A stretch of DNA of 64,000 bases from Xanthomarina sp. F2636L (GTDB lineage Bacteria; Bacteroidota; Bacteroidia; Flavobacteriales; Flavobacteriaceae): contig NZ_JAPMLM010000055.1 of assembly GCF_026410195.1 (NCBI RefSeq), forward strand, positions 420,513 to 484,512, read 5' to 3'. Under the pieces are notes generated by a model. The model searched no databases and was not told the origin of the DNA. It saw nothing but the letters and a program-made list of their open reading frames with translations. The position numbers and the translations under genes were made by a program. This document shows, piece after piece, positions 53,468-63,166 of the stretch. The number at the start of each line of letters is the position of its first letter. Position 1 is the first letter of the stretch.

Positions 53468-53709
53468 AATAATAGGTTTTTATGTTTTTAGATTTGTTGC
53501 CTTATCTACGCAGTAAAACTTCTTATTAGATGTTTAAAAATATAGTTTAACAAAAAACTAACATAGCATTAACAACATCCAAAAGCATAAATAACTGAAT
53601 CTTAAAAGATTGAAAAACAAAATCTTAAATTCATCAATTCATAGAAATCATTTTAGTAAAACACTTAATTTATTAGTATTTTTAATAAAATTTAAAAACA
53701 TATAATATT

Positions 53710-54216
53710 ATGGCAACAGTAACCTTACACGGAGACAAAATTCAAACATCTGGTGTACTTCCTAAAGTTGGAACAAAAGCACCAGATTTCAAATTAATAT
53801 CTACAGATTTAAAAACTAAATCTTTAAACGATTTTTCAGGAAATAAAGTAGTTCTTAACATTTTTCCTAGTATTGATACAGGTACTTGTGCACAATCTGT
53901 AAGACAATTTAATGAAGAAGCAGGAGAATTAGAAAACACTAAAGTATTGTGTATTTCTAGAGATTTACCTTTTGCCTTAAATAGATTTTGTGGTGCAGAA
54001 GGATTAGACAACGTTGTTACTTTATCAGACTATAAAGATGGTAGTTTTGGTAAAAATTATGGTTTAAACTTTATCAACGGTCCTTTGGATGCTTTACATT
54101 CAAGATGTGTTGTTGTTTTAGACAAAGATGGAACCATTAAATATACAGAACAGGTTTCTGAAATTGGAGATGAGCCTAACTATAAAGCCGCTCTTGAAGC
54201 CTTGTTAGATGACTAA
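53710..54216 (+). CDS. tpx: Thiol peroxidase (Tpx)
   Basis: The 168-residue atypical 2-Cys peroxiredoxin has the peroxidatic Cys in FPSIDTGTCAQSVRQFN (near 62) and the resolving Cys in VLCISRDLPFAL (near 96), and starts GTKAPDFKLISTDL. Tpx reduces lipid hydroperoxides and H2O2, with thioredoxin as reductant. It lies 560 bp beyond the peroxiredoxin-thioredoxin operon, so two peroxidase systems sit close together. Its stop overlaps the next gene by 8 bp. Confidence 0.96.
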   Translation: MATVTLHGDKIQTSGVLPKVGTKAPDFKLISTDLKTKSLNDFSGNKVVLNIFPSIDTGTCAQSVRQFNEEAGELENTKVLCISRDLPFALNRFCGAEGLDNVVTLSDYKDGSFGKNYGLNFINGPLDALHSRCVVVLDKDGTIKYTEQVSEIGDEPNYKAALEALLDD

Positions 54217-54577
54217 AAAAGAGTCTTTTTTTATTAATAGACTCAAAAGTGTTGGATACGCTTTTAAAGGTGCTTGGCTTTTAATTAAAACAGAACCAAG
54301 TATAAAAGTGCAAGCGTTTATTGGGATAATCATGACGTTTGCAGGCTTATTGGTAGGTCTTAGTGCTACAGAATGGATTTTGCAAACTCTTACTATTGGT
54401 TTAATAATAGCTCTTGAAAGTTTAAATACTGCTATTGAAGAAATAGCAGATTTTATACACCCAGAATTTCATCCTAAAATTGGACTTATTAAAGATTTTG
54501 CTGCTGGAGCCGTTTTTATATTTGCTATAACAGCAATAATTGTTGGTTGCATCATTTATTTTCCTAAGATTTTTTAA
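54209..54577 (+). CDS. dgkA: Diacylglycerol/undecaprenol kinase family protein
   Basis: The 122-residue protein has three membrane helices and the kinase motif LESLNTAIEEIADF (catalytic Glu pair), preceded by a conserved E-P-S-I-K-V-Q segment. DgkA members phosphorylate diacylglycerol or undecaprenol to recycle lipids of the envelope. The start overlaps the tpx stop by 8 bp, so it is translated from the tpx message though the roles differ. A new promoter follows before ftsK. Confidence 0.93.
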   Translation: MTKKESFFINRLKSVGYAFKGAWLLIKTEPSIKVQAFIGIIMTFAGLLVGLSATEWILQTLTIGLIIALESLNTAIEEIADFIHPEFHPKIGLIKDFAAGAVFIFAITAIIVGCIIYFPKIF

Positions 54578-54612
54578 ATACTTTTACCATTAGGATAAAC
54601 GTTAGTAATTTG

Positions 54613-54620
54613 TATTTTTG
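54613..54620 (+). promoter_or_regulatory. -7 element for the ftsK-lolA-lptFG operon
   Basis: TATTTTTG matches TAnnTTTG, 65 bases before the ftsK start and 35 bases past the dgkA stop. A -33 TTG is not evident. Confidence 0.5.
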
Positions 54621-54685
54621 CTGCATTGAGCAAAGATTTCAAATCTAAATAGAATGAACTCATTTCTTTTCCTCTGAAACTAAAC

Positions 54686-57052
54686 ATGGCAACAAAGAAA
54701 ACAAAAACAAAAAAAACGAGTAAGCCTAAATTAAAAGCCCCAAGTTTTAAGTTGTCTAATCAACAAAAACTAGTGCTTGGTAGCTTTTTAACTATTATAG
54801 GACTCTTACTATTTATTGCTTTTGTATCATTTCTATTTACAGGAAAAGCCGACCAAAGTACGCTTTCAGAGTTTGCTTCAAGAGACGTAAAACCAGAAAA
54901 CTGGCTTAATAAAACAGGAGCTTGGATAAGCGATTTTTTTATTCAACGTGGCTTTGGGATTGCCTCCTTTATTTTCTCTGGTCTTATATTTCTTTCTGGA
55001 GTTTATGTTTTAACCAATTCAAGTTTAAGTAAATTAAGAAAACACTGGTTTTGGGGAACGTTAATTGTTGTTTGGTTCTCAATTCTATTTGGTTTTTTTT
55101 CTGAAAAATTAGACATTCTAGGAGGAACTATTGGGTTCGAAATAAACAGCTATTTACAAGATTATCTTGGTAAAATAGGTACTTCACTCCTACTGGTTTT
55201 CTTTTTAATTACCTATTTAGCCATCAGGTTTCGAGTAACTTCAGAAACATTTAAAAATCTCTTTCAAAGAGCTTCAAAAGATATTAAACAAGAATTTAAA
55301 CCTTCAGATAAAGATGTTTCTATTCCCATTGATAACGATTTAACTGCTGAAGCTAAAGAAATTAAATCTGCTTTCGATTTAGATTTAAATAACAAAACTG
55401 AAGAAAAAGAAGAAAGTGTTCAAGTAGAAAAACCAAAGCCAAAACCTGAAGTAGAAAAAGAAGAACCTGAAATGACAATTGAAGTGGAAGAAGTGGCAGA
55501 AGAACTTTCGGAAACCGACAATCTAGCAAATAAATTAGTAGAAGATTTTGGACAATTCGATCCTACTCTAGAACTTAGTAATTATCAATTTCCGTCCTTA
55601 GACTTATTAAAAAAATACGATACTGAAGGGATTACCATCAATCAAGATGAACTTGAAGAAAACAAAAACCGAATTGTAGATACTTTAAGTAATTACAAAA
55701 TTGGTATTGCAAGTATTAAAGCCACTATTGGGCCTACAGTAACACTGTATGAGATTGTTCCAGAAGCTGGAATACGTATTTCAAAAATTAAAAATTTAGA
55801 AGACGATATTGCTTTATCGCTTTCAGCTTTAGGTATTAGAATAATTGCTCCAATTCCAGGAAAAGGAACTATTGGTATAGAAGTACCTAATAAAAATTCA
55901 ACCATTGTATCCATGCGTTCTGTTATTGCTTCGCAGAAATTTCAGAAATCAAACATGGAATTACCTGTTGCTTTAGGAAAAACCATTAGCAATGAAACTT
56001 TTGTAGTTGACTTGGCAAAAATGCCTCACTTATTGATGGCTGGAGCAACTGGTCAGGGAAAATCGGTTGGTTTAAATGCTGTTTTAACCTCCTTATTATA
56101 CAAAAAACATCCAGCTGAAGTGAAGTTTGTTTTAGTAGACCCTAAAAAAGTTGAGTTAACATTATTCAATAAAATTGAACGTCATTATTTAGCAAAACTT
56201 CCGGATAGCGAAGAAGCCATTATTACAGACAACACTAAGGTTATCAATACATTAAACTCTTTGTGTATTGAAATGGATAATCGCTACGAGATGTTAAAAA
56301 ATGCCTTATGTAGAAATATAGCTGAATATAATGCCAAGTTTAAGGCACGAAAATTAAATCCCAACGATGGCCATCAGTTTTTACCCTATATAGTTTTGGT
56401 TGTAGATGAGTTTGCCGATTTAATTATGACGGCAGGAAAGGAAGTAGAAACACCTATTGCACGTTTAGCCCAATTAGCACGTGCTATTGGAATTCACTTA
56501 ATTATTGCTACACAACGTCCTTCCGTAAACGTTATTACAGGTATTATTAAAGCCAATTTCCCTGCTAGGATTGCTTTTAGAGTTACTAGTAAAATAGACT
56601 CTAGAACTATTTTAGATGGTTCTGGAGCAGATCAGTTAATTGGACGTGGAGACATGCTTTATACACAAGGAAACGATTTGGTACGTATTCAATGTGCCTT
56701 TGTTGATACCCCAGAGGTTGAGAAAATAACCGACTTTATAGGTTTGCAGAAAGCCTATCCAGATGCTTATTTATTACCTGAGTATGTAGGAGAAGAAGGT
56801 GGCACAAGTCTTGATGTAGATATAGCCGATAGAGATAAATTATTTAGAGAAGCTGCCGAAATTATTGTAGTAGCTCAACAAGGATCAGCCTCACTTTTAC
56901 AACGTAAATTAAAGTTAGGTTATAATCGTGCTGGTCGTATCATTGATCAATTAGAAGCTGCAGGAATTGTAGGTGGTTTTGAAGGTAGTAAAGCAAGGCA
57001 AGTTTTAGTGCCAGATTTAGTAGGACTCGATCAATTGTTAGAAAACGAATAA
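54686..57052 (+). CDS. ftsK: DNA translocase FtsK
   Basis: The 788-residue protein has four to five N-terminal membrane helices (about 28-185), an acidic linker rich in Glu, Lys and Pro (190-275), the alpha-beta motor with Walker A GATGQGKS (453-460) and Walker B VLVVDEFADL, and a C-terminal gamma winged helix (LLQRKLKLGYNRAGRIIDQLE), which reads orientation sites. Walker A has Ala-Thr-Gly-Gln in place of the usual Thr-Thr-Gly-Ser. FtsK pumps chromosome ends through the division septum. It begins a run of envelope genes. Confidence 0.96.
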   Translation: MATKKTKTKKTSKPKLKAPSFKLSNQQKLVLGSFLTIIGLLLFIAFVSFLFTGKADQSTLSEFASRDVKPENWLNKTGAWISDFFIQRGFGIASFIFSGLIFLSGVYVLTNSSLSKLRKHWFWGTLIVVWFSILFGFFSEKLDILGGTIGFEINSYLQDYLGKIGTSLLLVFFLITYLAIRFRVTSETFKNLFQRASKDIKQEFKPSDKDVSIPIDNDLTAEAKEIKSAFDLDLNNKTEEKEESVQVEKPKPKPEVEKEEPEMTIEVEEVAEELSETDNLANKLVEDFGQFDPTLELSNYQFPSLDLLKKYDTEGITINQDELEENKNRIVDTLSNYKIGIASIKATIGPTVTLYEIVPEAGIRISKIKNLEDDIALSLSALGIRIIAPIPGKGTIGIEVPNKNSTIVSMRSVIASQKFQKSNMELPVALGKTISNETFVVDLAKMPHLLMAGATGQGKSVGLNAVLTSLLYKKHPAEVKFVLVDPKKVELTLFNKIERHYLAKLPDSEEAIITDNTKVINTLNSLCIEMDNRYEMLKNALCRNIAEYNAKFKARKLNPNDGHQFLPYIVLVVDEFADLIMTAGKEVETPIARLAQLARAIGIHLIIATQRPSVNVITGIIKANFPARIAFRVTSKIDSRTILDGSGADQLIGRGDMLYTQGNDLVRIQCAFVDTPEVEKITDFIGLQKAYPDAYLLPEYVGEEGGTSLDVDIADRDKLFREAAEIIVVAQQGSASLLQRKLKLGYNRAGRIIDQLEAAGIVGGFEGSKARQVLVPDLVGLDQLLENE

Positions 57053-57111
57053 ATTAATTAAGTAAATTCTTTCTTTTTAAAACAGAGAAGGAAAACATAA
57101 AAATTATTTCA

Positions 57112-57750
57112 ATGAAAAAAATAACACTTATTTTAGCACTTTTCATTAGTGTAGCCTCTTTTGCTCAGGATAGTAAAGCTAAAGCTCTTTTAGACGAAGT
57201 ATCTCAAAAAGCAAAAAGCTATGATAATATTTCTATAGATTTTAAATATGCTTTAGATAATGCAGCCGAAAACATCAAACAAGAAACACGTGGTGATGTT
57301 GTTATGCAAGGAGAAAAATATCGCTTAAACATTTTAGGAGCAACACGTATTTATGATGGAAAAACACTTTATAGTATAAGTCCAGACGACGAAGAAGTTA
57401 CCATTTCATCAGAGAACTCAAATGATGAAAGCAATATTACTCCAAGTAAAATGCTTTCATTTTACGAAGATGGATACAGTTATAAAATGGACATCATTCA
57501 AGATGTAAAAGGAAGAAAAATTCAATATGTGAAATTAACGCCTATCGATTCTCATTCAGAAATTAAGAATGTCCTTTTAGGTATCGATGCACAAACTAAG
57601 CATATTTATAACTTAATTGAAGTAGGGAAAAATGGTACAAAAACCACTTTAACTGTTAATTCTTTTAAAACAAACGAACCTATATCAAAATCCTTATTTA
57701 CTTTTGACAAGAACAAGTATAAAGATTACTACATTAACAAATTGGACTAA
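57112..57750 (+). CDS. lolA: Outer-membrane lipoprotein carrier LolA family
   Basis: The 212-residue protein has a signal peptide (1-18, ending SFAQ) and the LolA fold of a half-open beta barrel: SIDFKYALDNAAENIKQETRGDVVMQGEKYRL-type segment, ILGATRIYDGKTLYSI, and the late strand VNSFKTNEPISKSLFTFDKNKY. LolA shuttles lipoproteins through the periplasm. It lies 59 bp after ftsK and 7 bp before an LptF/G permease gene, so all are in one operon for envelope building. Confidence 0.9.
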   Translation: MKKITLILALFISVASFAQDSKAKALLDEVSQKAKSYDNISIDFKYALDNAAENIKQETRGDVVMQGEKYRLNILGATRIYDGKTLYSISPDDEEVTISSENSNDESNITPSKMLSFYEDGYSYKMDIIQDVKGRKIQYVKLTPIDSHSEIKNVLLGIDAQTKHIYNLIEVGKNGTKTTLTVNSFKTNEPISKSLFTFDKNKYKDYYINKLD

Positions 57751-57757
57751 GTAACTT

Positions 57758-59629
57758 TTGAAGATTTTAGATAAGTACATACTAACCTCATATCTTAAAA
57801 CTTTTATCAGCGTGTTTGTTATTCTCATGCTGATTTTTGTTTTACAAACCATTTGGCTATATATAAAAGAGCTGGCAGGAAAAGATTTAGATATGGTAGT
57901 GGTTGCTAAATTCTTACTTTACTTTGCACCTAAATTAATTCCCTTAGTTTTACCCTTAACCATTTTATTGGCATCCATTATGGTGTTTGGTAATTTTGCC
58001 GAAAACTATGAGTTTGCTGCCATGAAATCTACAGGTATTTCTTTGCAACGTGCCATGAAAGGTCTAAGTGTTTTTATAGTTGCATTAGGAATTACAACAT
58101 TTTTCTTTACAAATAATGTGATACCTTGGGCAGAATACAATTCCTATAACCTTCGAAAAAATATAGCCAAATTAAAACCAGCCATGGTTATTGCTAAAGG
58201 GCAGTTTAACGAGGTTGGCAATGAGTATAATATTAAAGTAGCAGATAAAAGTGGTGATAGAGGTCAGTTTTTAAAAGAAGTTCTCATTCATAAAAAAAGT
58301 GGTGTTAAAGCTGGAAACCACACAACTATTTATGCAAAAACTGGTGAATTAATTGGTGAAGCAGAATCAGACATTTTACAACTTATGCTTTTTGATGGGT
58401 ATTTTTATGATGATACACCTCCAAAAGACCATAAGGAAAGACTGAGGTTACCAATGACAAAGAGTTATTTTAAAAAGTACACGATTAATGTTGATTTATC
58501 AAACTTAAACAATATCGACTTAGAGCAAAAGGATATTAGTGATAAATACAATATGTTAAATATTAGAGATTTAAGCTACACCATTGACACCTTAAAAATT
58601 GATAAAGAAAACACTATTAAAGAACTAGCTACAAACCTTTACAACAGAAGTAATTTGCCCGTAATAAACAAAGGTGTTACCTATAAAAAAGAATCCAACT
58701 ACAACGGAAGTATTTTAGAGTTGTTTAGCAATAAAGACAAAGTTCAACTAATAGATATAGCTTTAAATACTTTTAAAAGTACCCAGCAAATTATTACTGT
58801 TAAAGAACAAGGTTTGAAAACTAAAGCCATTTGGCTTAACAGACATATCATTGCCCTTCACGAGAAATTAGCCTTAGGTTTTGCTTGTGTTATTTTATTT
58901 TTTGTGGGAGCACCTTTAGGAGCATTAATTAGAAAAGGTGGTATTGGTCTTCCAATGGTTATTGCTATACTCCTGTTTTTAACCTATCATTTTATTGGAA
59001 TATTTGCTAAAAATAGTGCTAAGGATGGTAGTTTAAATCCTGTTTTTGCAGCTTGGTTTTCTACAATAATTATGATGCCTTTAGGAGCATACTTAACAAA
59101 AAGAGCTACAGAAGATCGTGGATTATTTGAGTTTGATCATATTATTGAACCCATTAAAAAACTCTTAAGAATAAAAGAAAAAGAAGACCCAAAATCCACT
59201 TCAAAGTTACCAGAAGCTGTTAGAGAAGTTATAGAAGAAAAACATGGTTTAACAAAAGAGCCTCTAGCTCTTAAAGAGGATTATGATGCCATAATAAAAA
59301 GACATTCAGACTATAAAGATTATGCTAAGTTTACCTTTATCTTTTACATTATAGGGGCCATATTATTACCTCTTTATTTTATACTTAAAAACAATAAATT
59401 AGAAGAAATTGCTCTGGTATGCGTTCAATTAAGTATGGTGTCCTTTTTTGTATGCCTAGTCTATTTTACTCTGTCTTATATAAAGCTATTAGACATTTAT
59501 AAACTCATAAAATTAGAGGGGGTTTCTAAAAACCCAATAATGGTTCTGTTTAGTTTTGTTTTTTACCCTCTAACACACTTTTTAAGAAGGAACAAAATTA
59601 ACGAAGACCTTTCTGTTAGTTTAAAATAA
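57758..59629 (+). CDS. LptF/LptG family lipopolysaccharide export permease
   Basis: The 623-residue protein starts with a TTG (ILDKYILTSYLKTFISVF, the typical LptF/G start) and has three N-terminal helices, a periplasmic jelly-roll region (about 140-345) and three helices near 365-450 with GAPLGALIRKGGIGLPMV. It moves LPS from the inner membrane with the LptB ATPase. After residue 460 there is a cytoplasmic stretch and two extra helices (about 525-545, 550-575) not present in the E. coli proteins. The gene starts 7 bp past lolA. Confidence 0.92.
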   Translation: MKILDKYILTSYLKTFISVFVILMLIFVLQTIWLYIKELAGKDLDMVVVAKFLLYFAPKLIPLVLPLTILLASIMVFGNFAENYEFAAMKSTGISLQRAMKGLSVFIVALGITTFFFTNNVIPWAEYNSYNLRKNIAKLKPAMVIAKGQFNEVGNEYNIKVADKSGDRGQFLKEVLIHKKSGVKAGNHTTIYAKTGELIGEAESDILQLMLFDGYFYDDTPPKDHKERLRLPMTKSYFKKYTINVDLSNLNNIDLEQKDISDKYNMLNIRDLSYTIDTLKIDKENTIKELATNLYNRSNLPVINKGVTYKKESNYNGSILELFSNKDKVQLIDIALNTFKSTQQIITVKEQGLKTKAIWLNRHIIALHEKLALGFACVILFFVGAPLGALIRKGGIGLPMVIAILLFLTYHFIGIFAKNSAKDGSLNPVFAAWFSTIIMMPLGAYLTKRATEDRGLFEFDHIIEPIKKLLRIKEKEDPKSTSKLPEAVREVIEEKHGLTKEPLALKEDYDAIIKRHSDYKDYAKFTFIFYIIGAILLPLYFILKNNKLEEIALVCVQLSMVSFFVCLVYFTLSYIKLLDIYKLIKLEGVSKNPIMVLFSFVFYPLTHFLRRNKINEDLSVSLK

Positions 59630-59633
59630 GCCA

Positions 59634-59641
59634 TATCTTTG
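59634..59641 (+). promoter_or_regulatory. -7 element for ribB
   Basis: TATCTTTG matches TAnnTTTG, 23 bases before the ribB start, right after the permease stop. The leader is too short for an FMN riboswitch. Confidence 0.5.
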
Positions 59642-59664
59642 CAACACATAAAAAAAATAAGCTT

Positions 59665-60822
59665 ATGTCCACGCTTAAAGCAGCAAATAATACAACCAAA
59701 ATACAATTACACAGTATCGAAGAAGCCATTAACGATATTAGAAATGGGAAGGTTATTATTGTAGTTGATGATGAAGACAGAGAGAATGAAGGAGATTTTT
59801 TGGCTGCTGCCGAAATGGTAACCCCTCAAATGATAAACTTCATGGCTACACATGGTCGTGGACTTATTTGTACTCCTCTAACCGAAAAGCGCTGTAAAGA
59901 ACTTGAATTAAACCCAATGGTTCATAATAATACTGACCCAATGGAAACCGCCTTTACTATCTCTGTAGATTTAAGAGGCAATGGTGTAACAACAGGTATC
60001 TCAGCTGGAGATAGATCTAAAACCGTTAAAGCATTAGTAGATGATAATACAAAACCTTTCGAGCTAGCAAGACCAGGACATATTTTTCCGCTTGTTGCAA
60101 AACAAGGAGGTGTTTTAAGACGAACAGGACATACAGAAGCTGCCATTGATTTTGCGCGATTAGCTGGTTTAAAGCCTGCCGGTGTTATTGTAGAGATTAT
60201 GAATGAAGATGGTTCCATGGCGCGTTTACCACAACTTTTAGAAGTTGCTAAAAAATTCGATTTAAAAATTGTGTCAATTGAAGATCTTGTTGCATATAGA
60301 ATGGAACATGATTCTTTAATTGAAAAGAAAGAAGATTTTAATATTGAAACCCGTTTTGGAAAATATCGCTTAAGAGCCTTTCAACAAACTACAAACGATC
60401 AAATTCATATTGCTTTAACAAAAGGCAGCTGGAATAAAAATGAACCTGTTTTAACCCGTGTAAATGCGACTTTGGTGAACACAGATATTCTCGGCACTTT
60501 AACCAATAATGCTGAAGAAAAACTGGACGATATGTTTAAAGTGGTAAATGATGCAGGAAAAGGAGCCATTATTTTTGTCAATCAGCAATCGCAATCCATG
60601 AATCTCCTAAAGCGGTTGCATGTTTTAAAAGAATCTCAAATAGATGGTAAAATAGTAAAAGCACCACGAATTGAAATGGACCATAAAGATTTTGGAATTG
60701 GCGCACAAATTCTCCATCATCTAGACATTCATAAACTACGTCTTATTTCCAATAGCGAACAAACCAAACGAGTTGGAATGATTGGCTATGGTTTAGAGAT
60801 TGTGGAATATGTGAGTTATTAA
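59665..60822 (+). CDS. ribB: 3,4-dihydroxy-2-butanone-4-phosphate synthase with a degenerate GTP cyclohydrolase II-like domain
   Basis: Residues 12-215 form a complete RibB: DDEDRENEGDFLAAAE (35-50), THGRGLICTPL, RTGHTEAAIDFARLAGL. It turns ribulose-5-phosphate into the four-carbon riboflavin precursor. Residues 220-385 are RibA-shaped and keep DHKDFGIGAQIL and GYGLEIVEYV, but the zinc cysteines are gone (RVNATLVNTDILG, 265-277) and the GTP loop reads FVNQQSQSMNLLKR instead of the usual QEGRGIGL type. So the second domain should be inactive in GTP cleavage. A RibA must be encoded elsewhere. The architecture resembles RibBX proteins as I know them. Confidence 0.92.
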   Translation: MSTLKAANNTTKIQLHSIEEAINDIRNGKVIIVVDDEDRENEGDFLAAAEMVTPQMINFMATHGRGLICTPLTEKRCKELELNPMVHNNTDPMETAFTISVDLRGNGVTTGISAGDRSKTVKALVDDNTKPFELARPGHIFPLVAKQGGVLRRTGHTEAAIDFARLAGLKPAGVIVEIMNEDGSMARLPQLLEVAKKFDLKIVSIEDLVAYRMEHDSLIEKKEDFNIETRFGKYRLRAFQQTTNDQIHIALTKGSWNKNEPVLTRVNATLVNTDILGTLTNNAEEKLDDMFKVVNDAGKGAIIFVNQQSQSMNLLKRLHVLKESQIDGKIVKAPRIEMDHKDFGIGAQILHHLDIHKLRLISNSEQTKRVGMIGYGLEIVEYVSY

Positions 60823-63005
60823 TTTTTATTCTCTAAAACTTCTAGTCGTTTTTCTAAGGCTTTATAATTTTCTAATTGGTGGTTTAAATCTATAATTTCT
60901 GCTTGTTGCTCTTGTATCGCTTTAATAAGAACTGGAATTAATTCCAAATAACTCATGGCTTTGAAAGTTCCTTTAGTAACTATTTTTTCACCTGTTTCAG
61001 GATCAAAATCAACATCTTCTAAAACTACTATTTCTGGAATAATTTTTTGTACATCTTGAGCAATTAAACCTAGATGGGTTCTATTATCTGGGGAAATAGC
61101 CGCTATATAATTAAAACGTACTGGTTGGAGTTGTAATATTTCGTCTAATCCATAATTTATAGTGGCAATATTATTTTTAGTATTTCTATCAGAAAACGTC
61201 ACAAAAGTATTTGCTACAACTTGGTCCCAGTGTTGATTTGGTAATAAATTTCCAATATCAAATGCTGAATTCATATAGGGCACTATGTCTCCATCCAACC
61301 CTAAATTATTTACGCCCAAATCGGCAATTTCTAAATTATTTATAGATAAAGTTGCATTCGCATTTGTTCCATTGGCATTGCTTATTGTAACATTTCCATT
61401 AAACCTTAAAAAATCTGTGTCAAATTCCCCATAAATTAATGCATCTGCTGCATTAGCATTAGAGTTTTCTATATATAACCTATTAGAACCAATTTCATTA
61501 AACCCTGCACTATAACCTAAAAACACATTTCCATTTCCATTAGAACTGAAACCAGATTCGGTACCAAGAGCTGTATTGTTAATCCCTGTAGTATTATAAT
61601 ATAAGGTGTTTGTACCAATAGAAACATTAGCATCACCTGAAGTATTACTATATAAAGCTTGAGTACCACTGGCTATATTATCAAAACCTGTAATATTATT
61701 TCTAAGAGATTCATAACCATTAGCAATATTGTTAGAACCTGTTGTATTAGAATATAATGTATGATAGCCATTTGCAATATTATTATCTCCTATGGTATTG
61801 GAGTTTAATGCTCTAAACCCGTTAGCAACATTAAAACTCCCCAATGTATTTAGGTATAATGTTCTAGTTCCATTAGCAATATTATGTGTTCCCCTCGTAT
61901 TAGAATACAAGGCTCTAGTTCCTATTGCAATATTGTTTGAGCCAGAAATGTTTGAAAATAAAGCTCTTGTGCCTGTAGCTATGTTATTATTACCTGTTGT
62001 GTTATTATTTAGTGTTCTCAATCCAGTAGCCACATTATTGTTTCCAATGGTGTTTGAGTTTAAAGAAAAATAACCACTAGCCGTATTATTTGAGCCACGA
62101 GTATTATTTAATAACGTATTAGATCCTACAGCAATATTATTATCTCCTGATGTGTTATTTAATAAAGCATTAGAACCTACAGCAACGTTATAGTCTCCAG
62201 CATTAGCCATACTTAGAGCGTCTGTACCTACAACCGTATTGTGGTTTCCTTCTGAAAAATATAATGAATTTGAACCAATAGAAACATTACCTTCATTACT
62301 GGTAGATGTATATTGGGAGTTATAACCAATGGCAACATTATCAACACCTGAGGTGTTATCGAAAAGTGTTTGGTATCCAATACCTACATTATTGGAACCT
62401 GTAGAATTGGTATGTAAGGATCTATAACCATTAGCTGTATTCCTAACTCCAGAAATATTAGAAAATAATGCATAAAACCCATTTGCAACATTAAAACTTC
62501 CATCCATATTATTATAGAGTGATCTATAACCCAAAGCCACATTATTAAAGCCTATGGTGTTTAAGCTAAGAGACTCAAAACCAATTCCTACGTTTTGATT
62601 ATCGGTCCCATCATCATTTTGTCCAGCACTTAAACCTAGAAAAATTGAAGAACCATCTTCAGTTCCATCTACATCACTTTTCCCATCTATTAAATCATTT
62701 AGTTTTTCAGCTCCTTTTATGGAAGTCCATGATGTCAAATCAGAGTTCCAGTAATAAAATCCTTTAACTGGAATAGCATTACCAGTTATATAAACCAACA
62801 TGCCATCTTGAGCAACTGTGGGATTTATTAATGGAAACGCATCTATTTTAGGTATTAAAATGCCATCTGTATTACTTGGTGAAATTTGATTAGAAGCTCT
62901 AATGTCTAACTGCGATAGTGGATTTGTAGTACCAATACCTACTTGGGAATATGTATAAGAAATTAGTACTTGAAAAAATAAGATGATTAGATAATTTTTC
63001 TTCAT
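60819..63005 (-). CDS. Exported YadA-like repeat protein with S74 self-cleaving chaperone domain
   Basis: The 728-residue protein has a signal peptide (1-20), the VGIGTTNPLSQLDIRAS module, then about 22 repeats of 17 residues (137-511) of the kind NNIAxGxxALYSNTTGS, as in YadA-type heads and other trimeric beta-rolls. The last 125 residues are an intramolecular chaperone of endosialidase (peptidase S74): SDRNTKNNI with the cleavage Ser, GLIAQDVQKIIPEIV, and a coiled coil. The S74 domain trimerises the protein and cuts itself off. I start at ATG 63005, since the frame further up is not a signal peptide. It ends overlapping the ribB stop by 4 bp. Confidence 0.9.
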   Translation of the reverse strand: MKKNYLIILFFQVLISYTYSQVGIGTTNPLSQLDIRASNQISPSNTDGILIPKIDAFPLINPTVAQDGMLVYITGNAIPVKGFYYWNSDLTSWTSIKGAEKLNDLIDGKSDVDGTEDGSSIFLGLSAGQNDDGTDNQNVGIGFESLSLNTIGFNNVALGYRSLYNNMDGSFNVANGFYALFSNISGVRNTANGYRSLHTNSTGSNNVGIGYQTLFDNTSGVDNVAIGYNSQYTSTSNEGNVSIGSNSLYFSEGNHNTVVGTDALSMANAGDYNVAVGSNALLNNTSGDNNIAVGSNTLLNNTRGSNNTASGYFSLNSNTIGNNNVATGLRTLNNNTTGNNNIATGTRALFSNISGSNNIAIGTRALYSNTRGTHNIANGTRTLYLNTLGSFNVANGFRALNSNTIGDNNIANGYHTLYSNTTGSNNIANGYESLRNNITGFDNIASGTQALYSNTSGDANVSIGTNTLYYNTTGINNTALGTESGFSSNGNGNVFLGYSAGFNEIGSNRLYIENSNANAADALIYGEFDTDFLRFNGNVTISNANGTNANATLSINNLEIADLGVNNLGLDGDIVPYMNSAFDIGNLLPNQHWDQVVANTFVTFSDRNTKNNIATINYGLDEILQLQPVRFNYIAAISPDNRTHLGLIAQDVQKIIPEIVVLEDVDFDPETGEKIVTKGTFKAMSYLELIPVLIKAIQEQQAEIIDLNHQLENYKALEKRLEVLENKN
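61497..62597 (-). repeat. About 22 coding repeats of 51 bp in the YadA-like gene
   Basis: The stretch encodes successive 17-residue units with Asn-Asn-(Ile/Val)-Ala-x-Gly at the start and Asn-Thr-x-Gly at the end; units near the C-terminal side of the array are the most alike. One unit is 16 residues long. Units alternate between 'Ala-Leu-Tyr-Ser' and 'Ser-Leu' forms. This is a beta-roll, not a DNA-level microsatellite. Confidence 0.85.
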
Positions 63006-63166
63006 GCAAAACATGTTTATACATTGTATATAATGTAGATATATACAAATCAGTTGTTTAAATAAAAAATTCTTACAAAATATGGATATTAAGTAACAGC
63101 ATTTACACAACTAAATAGGTATAGGCTAAACGATGTAGAGCATTGGTGAAGTAATTTAATAAAAAA

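Noticed and set aside
59630..59664. FMN riboswitch before ribB
   Set aside because: Only 35 bases separate the genes, far too few for that aptamer.
60819..63005. Prophage tail-fibre region
   Set aside because: Only the S74 domain is phage-like; no capsid, portal, integrase or lysis gene is nearby and the protein has a signal peptide.
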